From contig JAGGHK010000006.1 in the NCBI GenBank assembly GCA_024104275.1, positions 34,385 to 98,384 on the forward strand: a stretch of 64,000 nucleotides of DNA, in the 5' to 3' direction. Shown piece by piece: positions 55,001-62,806 of the stretch; the stretch's first letter is position 1; each line of letters starts with the position of its first letter. The position numbers were made by a program, and so were the translations under genes. This DNA comes from Bifidobacterium sp. GTDB lineage: Bacteria; Actinomycetota; Actinomycetes; Actinomycetales; Bifidobacteriaceae. The notes under the pieces were generated by a model, which was not told the origin of the DNA, searched no databases, and worked only from the letters and a program-made list of their open reading frames with translations.

Positions 55001-55507
55001 TCACTTCAGCGCTTCGACCGCCTGACGAGCGGCGTCATAGTCAGGCTCGGTGCCGATTTCGGGGACCTGCTGCACGTACGCGACATTGCCGTCACGATCT
55101 ACCACCACGACAGCGCGCGAGAGCAAACCACGCATGCCACCGTCAGCAATCGTCACGCCATAGTCCTCTCCGAACGAGGAACGGAACGCAGAACCGGTGA
55201 CGACGTTCTTGATGCCTTCCGCGCCGCAGAAACGGCCCTGCGCGAACGGCAGATCCTTGGAAACGCAGACCACGACGGTGTCCTCGAGCTCATCGGCCAT
55301 CTGGTTGAACTTGCGCACCGACATCGAGCAGACGTCTGTATCGACGGACGGGAAGATGTTGATGACGACCTTTTTGCCCGCGAACCTGGACGAGTCGAAA
55401 TCGTTCAGATCGCCGTCGACGAGAGTGAAAGCCGGGGCCTTGGAGCCGACGACGGGGAGATTTCCTACAGTATTGGTGGCAACGCCACCCAAAGTTATTT
55501 GTGCCAT
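55001..55507 (-). CDS. tpx: Thiol peroxidase (Tpx)
   Basis: The 168-residue peroxiredoxin has the peroxidatic Cys60 (PSVDTDVCSMS) and the resolving Cys94 (GRFCGAEG), spaced as in E. coli Tpx. It reduces hydrogen and lipid peroxides using thioredoxin. Length and motifs are normal. With the OsmC-like protein (16586) and the cyd chain it fits an oxygen-exposed lifestyle. It has its own promoter region, upstream of which lies a double hairpin. Confidence 0.96.
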   Translation of the reverse strand: MAQITLGGVATNTVGNLPVVGSKAPAFTLVDGDLNDFDSSRFAGKKVVINIFPSVDTDVCSMSVRKFNQMADELEDTVVVCVSKDLPFAQGRFCGAEGIKNVVTGSAFRSSFGEDYGVTIADGGMRGLLSRAVVVVDRDGNVAYVQQVPEIGTEPDYDAARQAVEALK

Positions 55508-55715
55508 ATCCTCATGGTTTCACAAAACGGACGGACATGCCAACGTTTTACGCTACCTGATAGCAATATCACGCGCTTTGCCACATATCGCGCATTCCGT
55601 TCCGGTTCGTCCATTGCTGCCCGCCTTCTGCGACTTTGCTACCTTCGAGGCGTACCGGCAATGCCGATACTCATCTGCTCCTTTCGACGTCAGAGACGCA
55701 GACCGATTGCCTTTC

Positions 55716-55840
55716 ACGGCAGAAAATGAACAAAATGGCCCTCGATTCTGTCCATTCTCTGCCGTCAACTCGACCTCTTTACCTATAACGGCAGTAAATG
55801 GACACAATACGCGCAGATATTGTTCATTTTCTGCCGTTAT
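55716..55840. repeat. Two hairpins built from four copies of one arm
   Basis: ACGGCAGAAAATGAACA (55716-55732) pairs, with two mismatches, with 55749-55765. The related ATAACGGCAGTAAATGG (from 55785) pairs with 55818-55840. All four arms share CGGCAG-A/T-AAATG, so different pairings are possible. The gap between tpx and bS22 is otherwise empty. Confidence 0.75.
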
Positions 55841-55962
55841 CCAAAGGACTTGTAGTCTGAAAAATCTGGCGAACTTGACCTTTCCGCAAGACCAAAATCG
55901 CTGCGGCAAAACAAAAAGGCCCGGAGCCGAACGACCCCGAACCTTCTATGAAAAGCTTTATA

Positions 55963-56052
55963 CTACTTGCGCTGATGACGAGTCTTACGCAGCAGTTTGC
56001 GGTGCTTCTTCTTGCTCATCCGCTTGCGGCGCTTCTTGATGACAGAACCCAT
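55963..56052 (-). CDS. Small ribosomal protein bS22 (AURKAIP1/COX24-domain)
   Basis: This 29-residue, extremely basic protein (begins [20 protein letters not shown]) is the short actinobacterial bS22, a subunit of the 30S ribosome near the decoding region. Its GGAGG lies 7 nt before the ATG. Its length and Lys/Arg composition are as expected, and it is too small for most gene finders. It is a single-gene unit. Confidence 0.93.
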   Translation of the reverse strand: MGSVIKKRRKRMSKKKHRKLLRKTRHQRK

Positions 56053-56212
56053 CTGAAGCCTCCAATCCTTGACTGTAAGTTTGCAACTTAACTTATCGTA
56101 CTCGCTCTTGCCGACTTAAAACGCCATGTCGCCGATATTCGGTGACCAAATGCGAATCGTACAGCGGGCGTCTATATTCGAAACATTCGAACCATCGTCT
56201 CGAGATATCGTT

Positions 56213-56830
56213 CTAAAGCGGGAACTTCGAATAGAACCGCTGAATCGAATCCTTGGGACCGGTGGCCTGGAAGACAACGGTATCGTTCTGCCAAACGGCC
56301 GTAGCGGTCTTGGCCTTGCCGCCGCTGGCCTTCACCACGTATTTGCCCGTGGCATTGCCGGAAACCTTGACATCGCCGCTGGCCACATCCGTGCCCTTGA
56401 GCGCGCCGGTCAACGTGCCGTATTGGGTTTTCGCGCCGTCAGCACTCGACCATTGCGCCACCACCAAAGTGACATCCTTGGCCGCATTCCCGGTCGAATA
56501 GGTGAGCGTATACTCCTCCAGCGGTGAGGCGGAAGTCCAATTGGCGCTCGGAGCGGACTCCGTGCGGGCGAAATTGAGAACGGTGTCGGGCATCGCCTTG
56601 AGCAACGGCGTGGCATCCTGCGGCAATTCCTTGGCCTTGATGCTCGGCGTGGTGGGCTCCGGCTTGGCGGACGTCGTTTGCTGCTGCTTCTGCTCGTCGC
56701 TGGCCGACTTGTTCATCGCCCATCCCGGCCACACAAACGCGGAAAGCAAGGCGAGAACGATGACCACCGCGGCCGCGACCACGACAGCAATCAACTTGCC
56801 ATGAGAAGAAGATTTTTGTTCACTCGACAT
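56213..56830 (-). CDS. Membrane-anchored secreted-domain protein of unknown function
   Basis: The 205-residue protein has a short basic N-terminus, one membrane segment (LIAVVVAAAVVIVLALLSAFVW, about residues 12-33), a Gln/Thr/Pro-rich linker and an external domain of about 140 residues. That domain is rich in Ala, Thr and Gly and has a beta-rich pattern (EEYTLTYSTGNAAKDVTLVVAQWSSADGAKTQYG). No family is recognised. The frame also opens at 56839 (MAAMSS). It may help maintain the envelope, but only its location is clear. Confidence 0.7.
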   Translation of the reverse strand: MSSEQKSSSHGKLIAVVVAAAVVIVLALLSAFVWPGWAMNKSASDEQKQQQTTSAKPEPTTPSIKAKELPQDATPLLKAMPDTVLNFARTESAPSANWTSASPLEEYTLTYSTGNAAKDVTLVVAQWSSADGAKTQYGTLTGALKGTDVASGDVKVSGNATGKYVVKASGGKAKTATAVWQNDTVVFQATGPKDSIQRFYSKFPL

Positions 56831-56939
56831 AGCCGCCATTATTTCACATCGTGCTGACGCTCAGCGATGAGGAAATCCTGTCGTCGTTTCAAAGACGAAC
56901 CACGGACTTTAGCCGACAAAGCACGCGTTGCAATGACAA

Positions 56940-57095
56940 TTCTCGATTTTTTAGGCCTCTTGGCGCACCAAGAAGGCCAAAAATCGAAGAATCGACGCAA
57001 ATCCCATCTTTTTGAACCTCTTGGCGCGCAAAGAGGTTCAAAAATCGAAGAATCATCACTCAATCTCGTTATTTTCGGCAACTTGGCGCGCCAAG
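56940..57095. repeat. Three-part palindromic array sharing CTTGGCGC
   Basis: A hairpin at about 56941-56990 and a second at about 57010-57055 both have CTTGGCGC in the loop, and each is followed by AAAAATCGAAGAATC. A third element CTTGGCGCGCCAAG (57082-57095) is a perfect 14-bp palindrome. The rest of the 400-bp gap before radA has no gene. Confidence 0.7.
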
Positions 57096-57224
57096 ATACT
57101 TCATATTTCGTGATTTGAGATTTCAACATGGGATTTTCCTGATTGACCGAAAACGCCATACCCTTTTTCATAAGTTTTGTGAGCCAAAACCTTGAGAGGG
57201 CTTGCTCTTGTCGGCGAAATTGGC

Positions 57225-57230
57225 TAGCGT
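57225..57230 (+). promoter_or_regulatory. -10 box of the likely leaderless radA gene
   Basis: TAGCGT is followed by 7 nt and the ATG at 57238. TTGCTC lies 17 bp upstream as a -35 candidate. Confidence 0.5.
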
Positions 57231-57237
57231 CGGCATC

Positions 57238-58662
57238 ATGGCTAAGAATGCGACACAATACGTCTGCTCGGAGTGCGGATGGAACGGCGTGAAATGGTAC
57301 GGACGCTGCCCCGAGTGCGGTGCATGGGGCACCATCGAGGAGTTTCACGAGGCACGGCCCGCCCCCGCGTCGCGAACCGCCGCGCCCGGACGCACCTCGC
57401 GCACGCAGGCCAGTTCCGCCGTCATCGCCGGCAGCGCCGCCGCCAAGCCGATTACGGAGATCTCGACCGAAGGCGTAAAACGAATCCCCACCGGCTTCGA
57501 CGAGTTTGATCGCGTGTTGGGCGGCGGCATTGTGCCAGGTTCGGTCGTCTTGGTCGCCGGCGAACCGGGTATCGGCAAGTCCACGCTGCTCCTGGAAACC
57601 GCCGGCAACGCGGCGCGAAACCATCCCAAGAAATCAGTCCTCTATATATCCGGCGAAGAATCCCAGGCACAGGTGCGCATGCGGGCCTCCCGTATCAACG
57701 CCATGGAAAGCAACCTGCTGCTGGCCTCCACCACCGACCTCGCCACCGTGCTCGGTCTGATCGAACAGGAGAAGCCGAGCCTCGCCATCGTGGATTCGGC
57801 GCAGACCATCGTCTCGCAGGATGTCGATGGCATCTCCGGCGGCTCGACCCAGGTGCGCGAGGTGGCCAGTGCGCTTATCGACACCGCCAAAACGCTTGAC
57901 ATCCCGGTCATGCTGGTCGGCCACGTCACCAAAGACGGCTCCATCGCCGGCCCACGTACGCTGGAACATTTGGTGGATGTGGTCTGCCAGTTCGAGGGCG
58001 ATGCGCAGACCGCCCTGCGCATGCTGCACGCGGCCAAGAACCGTTTCGGCCCCACTGACGAGGTAGGCTGCTTCGATATGAGCGGTGAAGGCATCGAGGA
58101 GGTCAGCGACCCTTCCGGTCTGTTCCTTTCCACTGAGGATGCGCCGGTCGAAGGCACCTGCGTCACGTTCACACTCGACGGCCACCGCAGCCTGCCGATC
58201 GAGGTGCAGGCGCTCGTCACGAAATCCGTGCTGCCTACGCCCCGCCGCAACACCAATGGCATTGATTCCAACAGACTCGCCATGCTTTCGGCGGTGCTTT
58301 ATCGTCACGGCCGTGTGAATCTTTTGGCGAACGACCTTTACGTTTCGACCATCGCGGGCGGGCTGGCCAAGGAGCCGGCCTGCGATCTGGCCATCGTCGC
58401 CGCGCTGGCGAGCGCCGCCACATCGAAACCCATCGCCCGCACCACCTGCGCGATGGGTGAGATTTCGTTGACCGGCCAGGTGCGCCCCGTCCCCCAGCTT
58501 TCCCACCGCCTGAACGAAGCCGCACGTCTGGGCTTCACCCGCGCCGTGGTCCCCACCCATCGCGGCCGTCGCGCCATCAAGGCCGTCAAGGGCTTGGAGA
58601 TCGTAGAGGTCTCGTCCCTGCGAGACACTTTGGATGCGTTGGGTGTCTCAAAAGGAAGATAA
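57238..58662 (+). CDS. radA: DNA repair protein RadA
   Basis: The 474-residue protein has the N-terminal zinc finger Cys10, Cys13, Cys24 and Cys27, a RecA-like core with Walker A at 109-116 (GEPGIGKS) and the RadA signature KNRFG near residue 263. A C-terminal Lon-like domain follows (LTGQVRPVPQLSHRLNEAARLGF). It processes recombination intermediates by branch migration. It is a single-gene unit with a leaderless-like start. Confidence 0.96.
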   Translation: MAKNATQYVCSECGWNGVKWYGRCPECGAWGTIEEFHEARPAPASRTAAPGRTSRTQASSAVIAGSAAAKPITEISTEGVKRIPTGFDEFDRVLGGGIVPGSVVLVAGEPGIGKSTLLLETAGNAARNHPKKSVLYISGEESQAQVRMRASRINAMESNLLLASTTDLATVLGLIEQEKPSLAIVDSAQTIVSQDVDGISGGSTQVREVASALIDTAKTLDIPVMLVGHVTKDGSIAGPRTLEHLVDVVCQFEGDAQTALRMLHAAKNRFGPTDEVGCFDMSGEGIEEVSDPSGLFLSTEDAPVEGTCVTFTLDGHRSLPIEVQALVTKSVLPTPRRNTNGIDSNRLAMLSAVLYRHGRVNLLANDLYVSTIAGGLAKEPACDLAIVAALASAATSKPIARTTCAMGEISLTGQVRPVPQLSHRLNEAARLGFTRAVVPTHRGRRAIKAVKGLEIVEVSSLRDTLDALGVSKGR

Positions 58663-58806
58663 TGAATCCATCAGCCTTCAATACTTCCGGCATCCTTGAA
58701 TTAGGAAAATGCGAAGAATAAGAAATTGATAGAATAGCTCGAGATACTACAGACCGCAGCAAAGGCCGGGTCATCGTTTTTGAACAAAAGCATTGAAAGG
58801 CAAACA

Positions 58807-59532
58807 ATGAGCGTTGCATTTGAGGATATGAGCGAGTACGCACAACATGTGGTGAAGGCGCTGGACCTTGAGGCGCATCCCGAGGGCGGCTGGTACCGGC
58901 AGACCTGGCTGAGCCTGCAGGCCGCGGCGGGTACGGCGACGCAGCAGGCTGCCGAACGCGGGAAAACACAACGCGGTATCGACGGCGATGCACCCCAACA
59001 GGCTACAGAACACAGGCAGATGCAACATGACAGCGACAGCGGCACCAATGCCGGAAATCCGGCAGATTCCGGCAACGCCAATGCCTCATATTCCGACGAA
59101 ACCTACGCGGCAACTGAAGCCGACCTCAAATCGATGCAGGCGACGGAAGGCCGGCCGTTGGCCTCGCTGATCTACTTCCTGCTAGCAGAGGGCGACGCGA
59201 GCGCCTGGCACAAGGTGGATGCCACAGAAATCTGGCTTTGGCATGGTCCCGCCACCGTCGGCCTTGAGCTGGGCGGCTACGGCGACGCCCCGGCCGACGA
59301 ATCTGACCGCACGCTTTATACGCTCGGGCAAGGCCTCGCATCGGTCAATCCCAACGCGACTGACACTACACCGCAGATGGATGTCCAAACGCCAGATTTG
59401 TCGTCAACACCTGTCGGTCAAGTGGTCATCCCCGAAGGCTGCTGGCAGCGCACCGTACCCGGCAAAGGCGACGCACTGGTCTCCTGCGTGGTCAGCCCCG
59501 GTTTCACTTTCGACAGTTTCACGCTCGAATAA
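58807..59532 (+). CDS. DUF985-type cupin with a low-complexity insertion
   Basis: The 241-residue protein has the DUF985 cupin signatures: LEAHPEGGWYRQTW near the start, LASLIYFLLAEGDASAWHKVDATEIWLWHGP with the likely metal-binding His/Glu in mid-protein, and CVVSPGFTFDSFTL near the end. About 77 residues rich in Gln, Ala, Asn and Ser are inserted between the first and second blocks (residues 37-113, DNA 58915-59145), where other members run on directly. It may bind a metal and a small sugar-like or sulfur ligand; function is unknown. AAAGG precedes the ATG at 58807. Confidence 0.82.
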   Translation: MSVAFEDMSEYAQHVVKALDLEAHPEGGWYRQTWLSLQAAAGTATQQAAERGKTQRGIDGDAPQQATEHRQMQHDSDSGTNAGNPADSGNANASYSDETYAATEADLKSMQATEGRPLASLIYFLLAEGDASAWHKVDATEIWLWHGPATVGLELGGYGDAPADESDRTLYTLGQGLASVNPNATDTTPQMDVQTPDLSSTPVGQVVIPEGCWQRTVPGKGDALVSCVVSPGFTFDSFTLE

Positions 59533-59554
59533 GTAAAACGGCGGCCAAGCCTCC

Positions 59555-60841
59555 TCATTTCGCGCCGGTGATCGACAAGGTCTGGTCGGCGTAATCCTTT
59601 AACGCGGCCTTGAGCTCGTCAGTGCCGTCGAACCTGACCTGTCCACGCAGGAACTGGGTGAATTCCACACGCACCTTGTGATCGTAAAGTTCAAGCCAGT
59701 CGTCGGTGACACAGTACGGCTCGATGACGCGCTCGTGGATACCTGTCTCGTCGCTATACGTCGGCTTGGTACCGATGGAAATCGCGGCCGGCCAGCGCCA
59801 CGGCGAGCCTGGAGCCATGCGCATTTCGTCCGAGGGCGACGCAAGATTAGCGGCATTGACGTGACTGGATGTGCCACTCTTGCCAACACCTTTTGCGTCG
59901 TTGCCGACATTGGCATCGTTCGCATCATTCCCGGTCTTCATTCCATCGTCGATCGGCCCCAAATCAACCAACCAACCGGCATACACGCCATCGACCGGCA
60001 CATATCCTTCGACCACCTGCGAAAGATTCGCGGTCGGAAAGCCGATCTCGCGCCCACGTTGCTCACCGTGCACCACCGTGCCTTCGACAGCGTGATCGTG
60101 CCCCAGAATCTCGGCGGCGGCCTTCACGCATCCCTGCGAAAGCAAATAACGTACGTTCGACGAGCTCCAGACCCGTACTTTGCGGCAATTGTTTTTCTTC
60201 GTCCACGCACGCAGCTCAGTCTTGTTCATGCCCTCTCGCGGGTCTTGCGGCTCACCTATTCCTTCCGGCATCTTGGGTTCAAAATGTAACGGCACCCACG
60301 TATAGCCGGGTCCCAAATCGTCGACCACGTCAAGCTCGAAGACGCGAGTGGCCTCGCAAAGCTCTTGAATGGACTTGATATCGCCTTTCCGATTCGCGCC
60401 CAACGCCGCGTCCTGCCCGAGCACGAGCGTACGCATACCGAGCTTGCCGACCATCTGGCCCAGGAAGAAACGGAACGATTTGGCCGCGAACGCCAGCGTA
60501 TAATGCAATACGATTACACGGTCGACACCAAGCCTGTCCATCATTCGCGCGCGCTGCTCGACGGAACTCAGCGCCTGAGTATCCACGAAATCCTGCGGCA
60601 GATCCATACCGTCATGTTCGTTGGCGTAGGTATGCGCGAGCGCAGGCCTAGGGTCGAGGACCATCACAACGGCCAGGGAATCGGTCTGCTTCGCCAGTTC
60701 CACGACGCGACGAACCACGGCCTGATGGCCCTTGTGCATGCCGTCGAACACGCCAATCGTCATGACCGCGCGCTTGTGCGAGCTCAAGGTGGGCCAATCC
60801 ACCAATCCGTTAGCGTCGGGTGTCAACCTGGTGATCTTCAT
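59555..60841 (-). CDS. ribF: Bifunctional FMN adenylyltransferase/riboflavin kinase
   Basis: The 428-residue enzyme has the N-terminal FAD synthetase domain (GVFDGMHKGHQ near residues 30-40) and the C-terminal riboflavin kinase domain (GREIGFPTANL near 264). It makes FMN and FAD. Two low-complexity insertions, about 188-220 (PEGIGEPQDPREGMNKTEL) and 298-347 (GNDANDANVGNDAKGVGKSG), extend it well beyond the usual 310-330 residues. The ATG at 60841 follows AAAGGA. FAD from this enzyme would serve NDH-2. No FMN riboswitch is seen upstream. Confidence 0.94.
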   Translation of the reverse strand: MKITRLTPDANGLVDWPTLSSHKRAVMTIGVFDGMHKGHQAVVRRVVELAKQTDSLAVVMVLDPRPALAHTYANEHDGMDLPQDFVDTQALSSVEQRARMMDRLGVDRVIVLHYTLAFAAKSFRFFLGQMVGKLGMRTLVLGQDAALGANRKGDIKSIQELCEATRVFELDVVDDLGPGYTWVPLHFEPKMPEGIGEPQDPREGMNKTELRAWTKKNNCRKVRVWSSSNVRYLLSQGCVKAAAEILGHDHAVEGTVVHGEQRGREIGFPTANLSQVVEGYVPVDGVYAGWLVDLGPIDDGMKTGNDANDANVGNDAKGVGKSGTSSHVNAANLASPSDEMRMAPGSPWRWPAAISIGTKPTYSDETGIHERVIEPYCVTDDWLELYDHKVRVEFTQFLRGQVRFDGTDELKAALKDYADQTLSITGAK

Positions 60842-61096
60842 CAAAATCCTTTGTCTTGTTTGCCGGAAACCAGTTTATCAGCCGCGTCGCCCGTGCGAAA
60901 GCCCCCCTTTCTTGTGGCTTTACGCGGCCTACGAAAACGCACCTTGCACCACGTTGCAGTAAACGTATGCTCTGCGGTAACATGTCGGGATTCGTATGTT
61001 CGGCACAAAAGCAGTTCCTCACGCATACGTTATTCCAAGAATCCCATTGCATTGCTCTCGTTACTCGCTGAAGTCCTGCCGCAAACCGACTATTCC

Positions 61097-61184
61097 TGCC
61101 ACAAATCGGTCACTAATGCCCCTTCCCGTTGATTTTCGAAGCTAAAAACCTACGGCCGGAGGCACTAATGACCGATTTGTGGCA
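61097..61184. repeat. 88-bp palindromic element, copy 3
   Basis: Arms TGCCACAAATCGGTCA (61097-61112) and TGACCGATTTGTGGCA (61169-61184) are perfect complements. The spacer has GTTGATTTTCGAAGCTAAAA and CCTACG as in copy 4. An extra degenerate left arm TGCCGCAAACCGACT starts at about 61077. Confidence 0.88.
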
Positions 61185-61271
61185 CAAGCATAAACAACCA
61201 AGCACATTTTGGCCGAACCAATTCTCATAGAACGCAACGTTGGCCGACTTATCTGTGTAACTCTACAAAGT

Positions 61272-61383
61272 TGTTGATAACCCTCACGTGACACAACAAA
61301 TTTATGGATTCCACCCATGCGACACCACGGTTTTGTGGATAAGTCTGCTCGCTAACCGGTGGATAGAGGGAAAGTTATCCACA
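61272..61383. promoter_or_regulatory. Cluster of DnaA-box sequences
   Basis: Perfect 9-mers TGTGGATAA (61334-61342) and TTATCCACA (61375-61383) face each other. TGTTGATAA (61272-61280) is one mismatch away and GGTGGATAG (about 61359) two. They lie within 112 bp of an A/T-richer gap between ribF and the next gene. dnaA, dnaN and rpmH are not in this window. Confidence 0.5.
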
Positions 61384-61452
61384 GACACGCCGAGAGCGGC
61401 ATCATTCGACCACAGTACCCGTTTCAGCTTGCCTGCACCACACAAAAGAAGT

Positions 61453-61458
61453 TAGCGT
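61453..61458 (+). promoter_or_regulatory. -10 box of a likely leaderless gene
   Basis: TAGCGT is followed by 6 nt and the ATG at 61465. TTGCCT at 61429-61434 is a -35 candidate with an 18-bp spacer. Confidence 0.45.
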
Positions 61459-61464
61459 TGCCTT

Positions 61465-62418
61465 ATGGGACAATACACAAACAAGGCCAACCGACTTCTG
61501 ACGCAAGCAGAAGCTGAGCGGCGCTACTGCTACGGCACAAACGAGAGCCAGTGCAGAGCTCTCTTGCGTCTTAAACAGCATGGAAAGCTCGTTAGCCCAT
61601 ACCACAACGTATATGTCAGAACCGACTATTTCAAAACACTGAATCCCATCCAAAAGGCACAACATCTGGCTCGCACCCTTACGCTCATCCATCCACACTG
61701 GCAGTTCGCAGGACCGAGCGCTGCGGCAATGCTTGGATTGAATGTCCCTTGGTCGATGCTTAAACTCGTCTACATCGCCACACAACACTCCATTGCGAGG
61801 CATGCCGAACCGCATTTACGACGCATCTTCATTCCACGCCCGAAACGATGGAAAGCTTCCGGCGTTTCCGTGACAGAACCGGCTCGTACTCTGGTGGATT
61901 GCGCATTGCGTTTTCCATTCGAGCAGATACTTGGCGTCTTCGACTCAGCGCTAGCCAAAGGCCTCCTGCTCGAATCTCAAGTGGAATCCGTATGCACTTC
62001 AATCAGAGCTGATACATCGCCGGTTTCAAAGCTACTGCGATACGCGAACGGCTTGAGCTCGAATGGCGGCGAATCGCGTTGCCGAGCACTGATTATTGAA
62101 TCCGGTTTCGCGGTTCCAGAGCTGCAGCATAAGTTCATCGACCCTCGAGACGGCAGGAAATATTACACAGATTTCCTGTGGCAACGCCCTGACGGACGAA
62201 TGATCGTGCTGGAATATGACGGATTGGAGAAATACACCAATCCAGAAATGGCCGGCAATCGCAGCACTTGGGGAGTAGTCAACGAGGAACGGCAACGGGA
62301 ATCGGCATTGAAACGGGCAGGCGTGAGCGATATTCGAAGAATCTCGTCTGCGGAAATCAATGAACCGGACCTGTTGGCAAGCCGTTTGGAACAAGCAGGC
62401 GTACCAAAACTCTCGTAA
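61465..62418 (+). CDS. AbiEi-like wHTH protein with a DUF559/Vsr-like nuclease-type C-terminus
   Basis: The 317-residue protein starts with a winged-helix-like region resembling the AbiEi antitoxin fold, followed by a middle domain with the typical ARTLVDCALRFPFEQILGVFDSALA. The C-terminal part has Glu203 (GGESRCRA), Asp236 (YYTDFLW) and Glu250-x-Asp252 (VLEYDG), which look like a PD-(D/E)XK set of the DUF559/Vsr group. Such proteins are common in bifidobacteria and are often named as abortive-infection or TA components, but no toxin gene is next to it. The start is leaderless-like. Its GC is somewhat lower than its neighbours, so horizontal gain is possible. Confidence 0.7.
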   Translation: MGQYTNKANRLLTQAEAERRYCYGTNESQCRALLRLKQHGKLVSPYHNVYVRTDYFKTLNPIQKAQHLARTLTLIHPHWQFAGPSAAAMLGLNVPWSMLKLVYIATQHSIARHAEPHLRRIFIPRPKRWKASGVSVTEPARTLVDCALRFPFEQILGVFDSALAKGLLLESQVESVCTSIRADTSPVSKLLRYANGLSSNGGESRCRALIIESGFAVPELQHKFIDPRDGRKYYTDFLWQRPDGRMIVLEYDGLEKYTNPEMAGNRSTWGVVNEERQRESALKRAGVSDIRRISSAEINEPDLLASRLEQAGVPKLS

Positions 62419-62581
62419 GCCGCGAACGCCAAGCGTAGAGCGTTTCCGCCAATCCGTCTTCTTCCCCACCCTTCCCAACGACTAATTGAGAACTACGCAT
62501 CCCCTCGGTCGGTATGGTTACGCGCATAACCCATTTGCAAATGTCATGCTGTTACTATCCCTGCTAATCCTGCTGGACTCC

Positions 62582-62669
62582 TGCCACAAACCGGTCACTG
62601 ATGCCCCATCGCGTTGATTTTCGAAGCTAAAAACCTACGTCATGGGGCACTAGTGACCTATTTGTGGCA
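62582..62669. repeat. 88-bp palindromic element, copy 4
   Basis: Arms TGCCACAAACCGGTCA (62582-62597) and TGACCTATTTGTGGCA (62654-62669) are inverted with two mismatches. The spacer shares GTTGATTTTCGAAGCTAAAA and CCTACG with copy 3. It lies in the 390-bp gap before the surface protein gene, which holds no other gene. Confidence 0.88.
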
Positions 62670-62806
62670 GAACTCAAACAAACAGTTGGCAGATTTGCTT
62701 GACTGAACCGGTCGGCAGGCACGACATAAGAAAGAAACGCAGAACCAACATTCCAAAGGCGAAAAAGAATGGCAACCAGAAGAACGGGGGGGCAGATTTT
62801 TACCAA

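Noticed and set aside
56839-57624. 261-codon minus-strand frame running from the palindromic gap into radA
   Set aside because: Half is antisense to the radA zinc finger and Walker regions and the rest is hairpin array, so it is not a gene.
61272-61383. Chromosomal origin of replication (oriC)
   Set aside because: DnaA boxes are present but dnaA, dnaN and rpmH, which flank oriC in bifidobacteria, are not in the window, and no clear unwinding element was seen.
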